Below are positions 58,092 to 64,000 of a stretch of 64,000 nt of DNA, one piece after another. This DNA comes from Celoporthe dispersa. Lineage: Eukaryota > Ascomycota > Sordariomycetes > Diaporthales > Cryphonectriaceae. Made by a program: the position numbers and the translations under genes. The notes beneath the pieces were generated by a model. The model made no database searches. It worked only from the letters and a program-made list of their open reading frames with translations, and had not been told where the DNA came from. Location of the stretch: assembly GCA_016584495.1 (NCBI GenBank), contig WAID01000019.1:1-64000 (forward strand). Direction: 5' to 3'. Within the stretch, counting starts at the first letter, position 1. Every line of letters begins with the position of its first letter.

Positions 58092-61000
58092 CTACAACCC
58101 CGTAGCCTTCACACAGGTCCACAATACCACCGGCACCACAACATTGTCATTTCCACCTGTGAGGACTGCCTCCGTCAGGCTGGACAGCGACGCGCAGAAG
58201 CTCGTCTTGCGGAAGATCGATGGCCACTCCGACCCCTTGAGACTGGCCAGCATTCCATCAAAGCCCTGTTGTGGGACGACCATCTCGAGTCCGGGAGGCA
58301 GGCGATCAGAGCTGGAGACGGGCCATCCGCCGATCTTGAGCCAGATGTTAGCGGCTACAAGGCCTATGAACACGGCCATCGCGAACGCCACGCTGCCCTC
58401 CAGACTCTTCCCGCCCTTCCAGAACCACTTGTGCTTCCCCCAACGGCGCCCGATCAGCGAGGCGGCAGCATCGCCCAGGCCGACACACACAATGCCTGCG
58501 ACCATGCTCAGCTCGCGGGTCGGTGTCTCCCAGCCCGTCATGCTTCCGGCCCCAGTCCGAGGGAGGGACGCCAGGCTGAGCCAGAGCGGGATGGCGCAGC
58601 CGATGAGCAGGAAGATGTGTGAGATGACCACGGGGCCCTGGTGATCCCGGCCATCCGTGTACGGCTGTAGGAAATCCCGTATGGGTTTTGAGAGCGGCGG
58701 AAGTTGGCTCGCGCGGAGAAGGTCCAGCAGGAGAAATATGGCCAGGACGATGGCGAGAGCCAGGGCGCACCAGGTAGGATCAATGAACGTCGCAGGGAGG
58801 AACATGGACACCATCATGAAATGGAAGATCTTGCGACGAGTGTCGACTTCGTAGTATGGAGAGAGGCGGAACACCACCGCCAGCCCGAGGATGATGACTG
58901 CAACCCACCAAGCAGCTAGGAATAGTCTCGTGTTGGCCTCGCCGATCGAGGCATGACGAAGGTGCTCAACCCAACCTAGATGGCAGGACTCGTAGCCCTC
59001 GCCCGAGAGGTCTGGAAGCACAAACGCCCAGTCCAGCCATGTCGACATGATTACCTGCATTCTGAACCAATGTATGTCGCCAAGGACGTAGCCCACAGCC
59101 CAACCGATAGGGTAATGACCAGCTGTGGCGTATTGTCGCACGTAGAATCCAATTGGGAGGAGGATCACAGCGACGATGCTCACGTACGCCCATGCAGCGT
59201 AGAGCAGCTTTCTCCTGTTGGCTTCTTCCGGGGTTAGCCCGTAAAAGAACCGCACAGAGGATGACGCACGCCTTTTTGCCGTCCTGAAGAGGTATGCGTC
59301 CTGGATGGCTTCATTATAGTCTCCGCGAAAGGCAAGGTACGCCGTCGAGAATGCAGGGTAAAGCTGTCTGGCTCGTCCAGATCAGCGTGCAAGCCGCCTA
59401 CAGGCTTATCAGAGCCCGTCTGGGTTTTCCGCAGAGAAGCGCCTTCAAACAAGCCCTCCATCTGGGAGGAGATCGATCTCCGGTGGGACAACACTGTCCT
59501 CTTAATTTCATCCTCGTCGGTGGAGAAGGACGAAATCACAGCGGAGTCTTCTGTCTCGGAGTCGATATGTTTTTGGTCCTTTCCCACGGTCTCCAAGGGA
59601 AAACTTTGAGGCCAGCAAAGAGCCAGCTGAGGGCAGTGTCAAGTACCCACGGCCCCCATGGAATGAATCTCAGACCAGCAGAAAGCCAGCCCATAGTGTT
59701 TCTGGAAATTGTCGGTCGGTTTGAAACCGTATTCCGCCTCAGCCGCCACTTTGGGATCCTTGCCAGGCTGATGCTCCATTCGATGACGGGCGCGCAAAAG
59801 ATGAGCACGCCAAGTCCGCCTAACCACAGAACAGACTGTAAAATCACAGCTTGTGGTGACCTGGAGAGTATGAGAAGGTTGACAAGGGATATCGAGAGCA
59901 GTTCGAGCTCAGCCGTGAGGAGGCTGCTGGTTGTCAGATGGTAAAGAACCAAAGAGAGGCTCTGATGGAGAGGATAAAGGAAGACAAGGTCGCGAGGAGA
60001 GGTTGGCGTCATGTCCGACCAGTTTGTCGGTCCTGGAGCACCCATCGGGGAGGCTCCATAGTCGAGCGCCAAAGGCAAACAGGTCAACAGCCAGTGGACA
60101 GGGTTGATATCTTCGAACGCATTGCTGGTGGGAACGAGACTTCGGGGAATGGATGCGATACCGAGCATGAGATTTGGTAGGATGACGTCCTTCAGATTCG
60201 CGGCTGTGAGGAAGGCTACAAGTATCGGCAGCAGCTGAGGATATAACGCAGGCGCCGGGTCGAAGGATGATGGGATCGAGAGTGGTATCTTGCTCTTCAG
60301 GGGCTCGCCCCTTTGTAGGCCCATGCTGCGACTCGCAGCGGGTAGAGCAACAGCAGCGCCGCGAAGAGCGTGCTCTGGAGTATCAACCCTGGCCAGGTCT
60401 CAGCACTTATCCACAGGATGAGATGTTCTGCGCAGAAACTCACCATTCTTCCATGTCGCGACGAAGGGCTGCACGACCGGGTTACGGACGACAGTCGACG
60501 CTAGAGCCCCTAGGATCGCAACCTCGGTGCCTCTTCTGACCAGTTCTCTGTTCCGTCTCAATCTCTTCGCCTGTCGCCTCTTGTTGCATTCCTCCTTCTT
60601 TCCCCTGGGGCTCGACGACAAGATACCGTCGCGATCACCATCGCCAACCGTCGGGGTCAGCAGTGGGGTACCGGAGCCGGACAGCGCCTCATGTCGGCCG
60701 CGGAGGCCCTTGTGGAGTTTTGCCTTGGGCGCGGGCAGCTTCTTGACGAAGATCTCATCGTCGGCCTCGGTGCCGCTGTCGGTCGCGGGCGTCGAGTCCT
60801 TTGTGAAGCTCGGCGTGGGCAGGAGCTGGTCGCGAATGTCTTCAGGCCCGTGGGTGGGGATCGTGCTCGCCCTGGCTACGACGCGATCCGAGGGCTCCAG
60901 CAGTTCCCACTTTTGTCTGTGGTACGGGTGCGGCGACCGCGACAGCTCACGCAGGTCCCCCTCTCTCTGCTCGTCCTGCTGCGTGTCATCGGCCTCGGGA

Positions 61001-61197
61001 GGGCCAGGAGGCCTGAGGGTCTCGGGCATGGCGTGATTCAGGAGCGCGAGCCGCGAAGCCCATAAGGCCCAGAGCAGAGAGCTGCGGCAAGGGGGTCGGA
61101 GTGCTCGGGGGTGTTCGTGGGGGTTTGTCGCTCTCAAGATGGGTAGTCGAGGATCGCAGGTCTTCCCATGATGCGAGGCCGGAGCGTTCGAGGGCAT
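58092..61197 (-). CDS. SEC59: Dolichol kinase
   Basis: CTP-dependent dolichol kinase of the ER membrane, which makes dolichyl phosphate for N-glycosylation, O-mannosylation and GPI anchors. The minus-strand first exon ends at 60444, then a 55-bp intron (60389-60443) and a long second exon to 58092. The C-terminal catalytic part is clear: RRKIFHFMMVSMFLPATF, the CTP-binding stretch IVCVGLGDAAASLIGRRWGK and WKGGKSLEGSVAF, within about twelve hydrophobic helices. The N-terminal 250 residues are charged and low-complexity, longer than in yeast. The start could be 61197 or the in-frame ATG at 61029. Frame gaps: GGGG at 60300-60303 (adding a C on the coding strand gives GASPLKSKIPL), near 59565 and near 59365. 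Both flanks of each gap carry membrane helices or conserved segments. The gene is essential in yeast, so sequence error is likely. Confidence 0.9.
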
Positions 61198-64000
61198 AGG
61201 ATGCTGTGGTGTTGAGAACTCCTGGATAATCCCGAAGAGGTGGGACCCTTTTTCACATGCAATCTGGCACGAAGGGATTCAACAAAATGCCTGTTCGAGT
61301 TTACGTTGCGCTTGAAGCCACCAGCTATCCCTGTCCATAAGCCCTGGCTTAGCGTGCTCTGAGGCGTATCGATAAGGCATGAGGCTGGACTAGGGAGACA
61401 CGCTCCTCATGAGGAGAGAAAGAATATATTGGCCTGGGAGATGCTTCATTCATGACTTTGAGAGTCAAGAGGTGTGCTCTCAGCTACATGGAATGGCTCT
61501 TTCAAGGGATCTCTGCTGGCGCTTTCTTGGTAATCTCTTGTCTCAATGCCAGACATTGAAGGGATCATGAAGTTTTGCAGTCCATCCTGTGTTTGTACGC
61601 ATCCTTCACTGTATGTCAGTGGTATGGCAAACCCGTAAGACAAGGTGGACGTCCACGACTTACAGGCCTCCATACCTTGCCAGTCTCGAACTCATCATTC
61701 AGTGAATCGAAATCGTCTCGTTGGAAAGGATGAGTCGGCATGCCAGCAGAGCCATGTGTAACCGACCCAAGGAGGATCATACATACACAGCGTTATTCTT
61801 CTTGAGGCGGTACCATAGCAGATCTTGTTACCAAAAATAAATTGCTGTTATCGGCTGCCCGCCTGACCGCCAGCGTGGGCCAGCAGAGCCTCACGCTTGT
61901 GGGCTCCATACAACATGGCCTTCCGAGGTAGCAAACTGGCGCGACGGAGTGAGAAGCTCGGAGCAAGGCGTTGGTCGTCGCTGTCTTCGTCGTCGACGCG
62001 GATCTACTGTACGAAGAATCCACAAAGTGCAGCCTATGTGGGCTCCAGGGAATACGAGCCACCAACTGACGACTGTAGCGAGGCTGTGACGTTTGACCAG
62101 CTGTCCAGCGGGTGACTGATCCACCGCGCTGTGACGAGCGCTTGCAGGGATGAAACCTCTAGGCAGTGGTCCCAGTGAAAGCTTACTGCAGTAGGGGAGG
62201 GGCGTTTGTCTGAGTGAGCTCTGTAAAGAATCTTGTCGGTTGGGCTTGCCGCAGCCCGTGGCACTGGAGACTCGAGAGGCTGTCATACCATCCACGAATT
62301 GTTTCTGGTAGAGTTTTATCCGCATGACGTAGCAGAGGTGACCTCATTTTTTTCTTCCTTGCTCTCTTCTTTTCTGACCAGAGATGTCTAGTCGCTCTCT
62401 CATTAGCGATCTCGATACGTTGAGAATACTTGTTGCCCCGTCAATTGTCATGGTAGAAAACTACTTTCGACGCACCTTGACGGAGCAATTAACTTGTTCG
62501 CCATCTACTACATAGTACCAAAACGTGTACGATGTAGTTTGAGTTTGGTGCAGAGAGGCCCGGCACATGCGGATGCAGATTGATCGGATTGTTTTAGGCC
62601 GTGCAGAAGCGTGAAGTGCCAAATCACCCCGGCCACCGGCCTGCAATCAGGATAGGCTGAGGTCGACGGCGGGGTTTGTGAATACGAGCCACCCTTTTGA
62701 AACGGCCAGCGAGGCTAGTGCACCTCCGTAGTGTTGTACTGCGATAGAGAGCAGAGGGACTGAGGAGGAGGGTCTCGGGCTTGCGTGTGAGGTAAGGCCT
62801 CTCTCTCTGTGCTCGGCCTCGGCTTCTTCCAGGAAAATTTCCACAGAGATCGTCGTCAGGCTGAGAGAACGACATCGGTCGATCGACCCGCCCCTGGTGG
62901 TCTCCACACGTCAGGGTGTGCTGTAGTTGAGATACGAGCTATATCAACAAGAGAGCTTAGCGCCGACACACAGAGTAGATACGCAAAATACTAGCTGGAA
63001 TCTGTGGCACAAGTAGCCTTTTTCTTTCTTTCTTGGACTCGAGACAGAGGAGGCGTAGGTGGCAAAGTTAGAGATTTAGGACAAGAGGGGAGGGAGAAGG
63101 AGGAGGAGGAGGAGGAGCTGGGATGGAGATCCGTCTAGGGTGGTAGCCCCTGCCTGATGTACTACCACCTTGTTTGCAGGGCGGCAGGGCAGGGGTACTA
63201 TGCAGAGTACCATAGCATTTGCAGAAACCTGCATGGAAAAGTACAGCACAGCGCATGCGGAAGGAAAGCGATCCCCCTCTTCACCCTCGCCTCGTTGTGG
63301 ATTACTGTTGACCACTTTCGCATGTGTCAGAGAGCCTGGTGCTGACTGGCGTGCGAGACTTTTTTCCCTTCCTCTCTTTCCCTCTTCCCCTCATGACTCT
63401 ACAGGTTGAACACCTGCAATCTCGTCTATATCATGCGCATTTAAACCTTATCAGAGTAGGCAGATACACTTGTCTCGGGAATTTGCCGACTACTTCAAGT
63501 CTGGTGCGAAATTTATAGAAGTACTACATAGCGATTACATTTATCTGGCAAGAGAGTCAAGATCCCAGTTCACAGCTGAATGAAAAGCGGCGAAGGGGAG
63601 GACAAGCATTTGGCGAAAGCTTGGCACCCTGTGTACTGTGGCGCCAGGGCCAAAACCCTCCCCTCCTTCCTTGCCATGGTACAAACGTACGGTAGGTACT
63701 CTTTCCGACAAGTCGCGGCTCGTATTGACCACGGCCTCCCTCTCACCACCGCCAGCTGGGTCCCTGCTGTGTGGTTCACGCCGTCTTATTTTATATGCAA
63801 GGAGATCCTCTTGAGGGCCCTTTTTCTCTAAAAGAAAACCTCCCCTCCCCCTTCTTCACCTGCTACCTATCTACTTTTTTTATTGCCACTTCTTCGTTGC
63901 ATCGTATTTTTACAATACCCAGAACGCCGCGTGTCTACTACTCGATGCAGGTCTAGCACCGGCCCTGTTCCTCCGGCCTTTTCCTGATAAACCAGCCTTT
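61198..64000. other. intergenic to window end, no gene recognised
   Basis: About 2.8 kb. Frames up to 144 codons occur (minus strand near 61891-62325), but they are Arg/Ser-rich without domain or splicing. A GGA repeat lies at about 63098-63117. A pyrimidine-rich stretch near 63800-63980 could be the promoter of a gene beyond the window. Confidence 0.55.

Noticed and set aside
58086..58644. Plus-strand frames over the SEC59 catalytic region
   Set aside because: Antisense to conserved dolichol kinase sequence; no independent support.
61891..62325. Minus-strand 144-codon frame near the window end
   Set aside because: Arg/Ser-rich composition typical of a chance frame; no recognisable features.
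1..64000. CRISPR array, bacterial operon features or ribosome-binding sites
   Set aside because: No regularly spaced repeats; introns, tRNA intron and gene families are eukaryotic.

Overview
The window is nuclear DNA of a filamentous ascomycete (Pezizomycotina). It has short GT-AG introns of about 50-160 bp with CTAAC-like branch sites. The gene families are typically fungal: a NACHT-ankyrin protein, a HET-domain protein, a Zn2Cys6 regulator, DUF3176 and DUF7924 proteins, and GH43-type hydrolases. Long gene-poor, partly AT-rich spacers separate the genes. The genus cannot be fixed from sequence alone.

Layout: 1.5-6.1 kb, NACHT-ankyrin (NLR-like) gene. 7.9-9.3 kb, NTA1-like N-terminal amidase. 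11.4-12.9 kb, single-pass 12-cysteine surface protein. 13.4 and 14.9 kb, two identical intron-containing tRNA-Pro genes facing each other. 15.5-17.0 kb, CBF5 (minus). 18.5-20.8 kb, HET-domain protein. 23.7-24.7 kb, secreted GH43. 27.8-29.5 kb, second 12-cysteine surface protein. 30.0-30.8 kb, HIS3. 31.7-32.1 kb, small conserved protein. 32.4-33.5 kb, RFC4 (minus). 33.9-35.1 kb, basic lysine-rich protein. 35.3-36.0 kb, small membrane protein (minus). 36.3-37.8 kb, DUF7924 protein (minus) followed by a decayed duplication. 39.6-41.9 kb, double-zinc-cluster regulator (minus). 42.7-44.4 kb, secreted GH43-like protein. 44.5-46.0 kb, sulfatase (minus). 46-49.3 kb, AT-rich spacer with a weak copia-type gag trace. 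49.3-52.0 kb, DUF3176 membrane protein. 53.4-54.5 kb, AIF-like oxidoreductase. 55.3-57.3 kb, another multi-pass membrane protein (minus). 58.1-61.2 kb, SEC59 dolichol kinase (minus). 61.2-64.0 kb, no gene seen.

Some genes are general housekeeping (CBF5, HIS3, RFC4, SEC59). Three neighbours may work together: the divergent regulator at 39.6-41.9 kb, the secreted glycosidase-like protein at 42.7 kb and the sulfatase at 44.5 kb look like a small locus for use of a sulfated glycan. The NACHT-ankyrin and HET genes belong to families used in fungal allorecognition and cell death. The two 12-cysteine proteins look like a receptor-like surface family with proline-rich cytoplasmic tails.

Most genes, including essential ones such as CBF5 and SEC59, carry reading-frame breaks. 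Most of the breaks I examined are repaired by adding one base to a short homopolymer, usually C or G. I read this as systematic homopolymer under-calling in the assembly, not mass pseudogenisation, so I annotate these loci as CDS and give the break positions.
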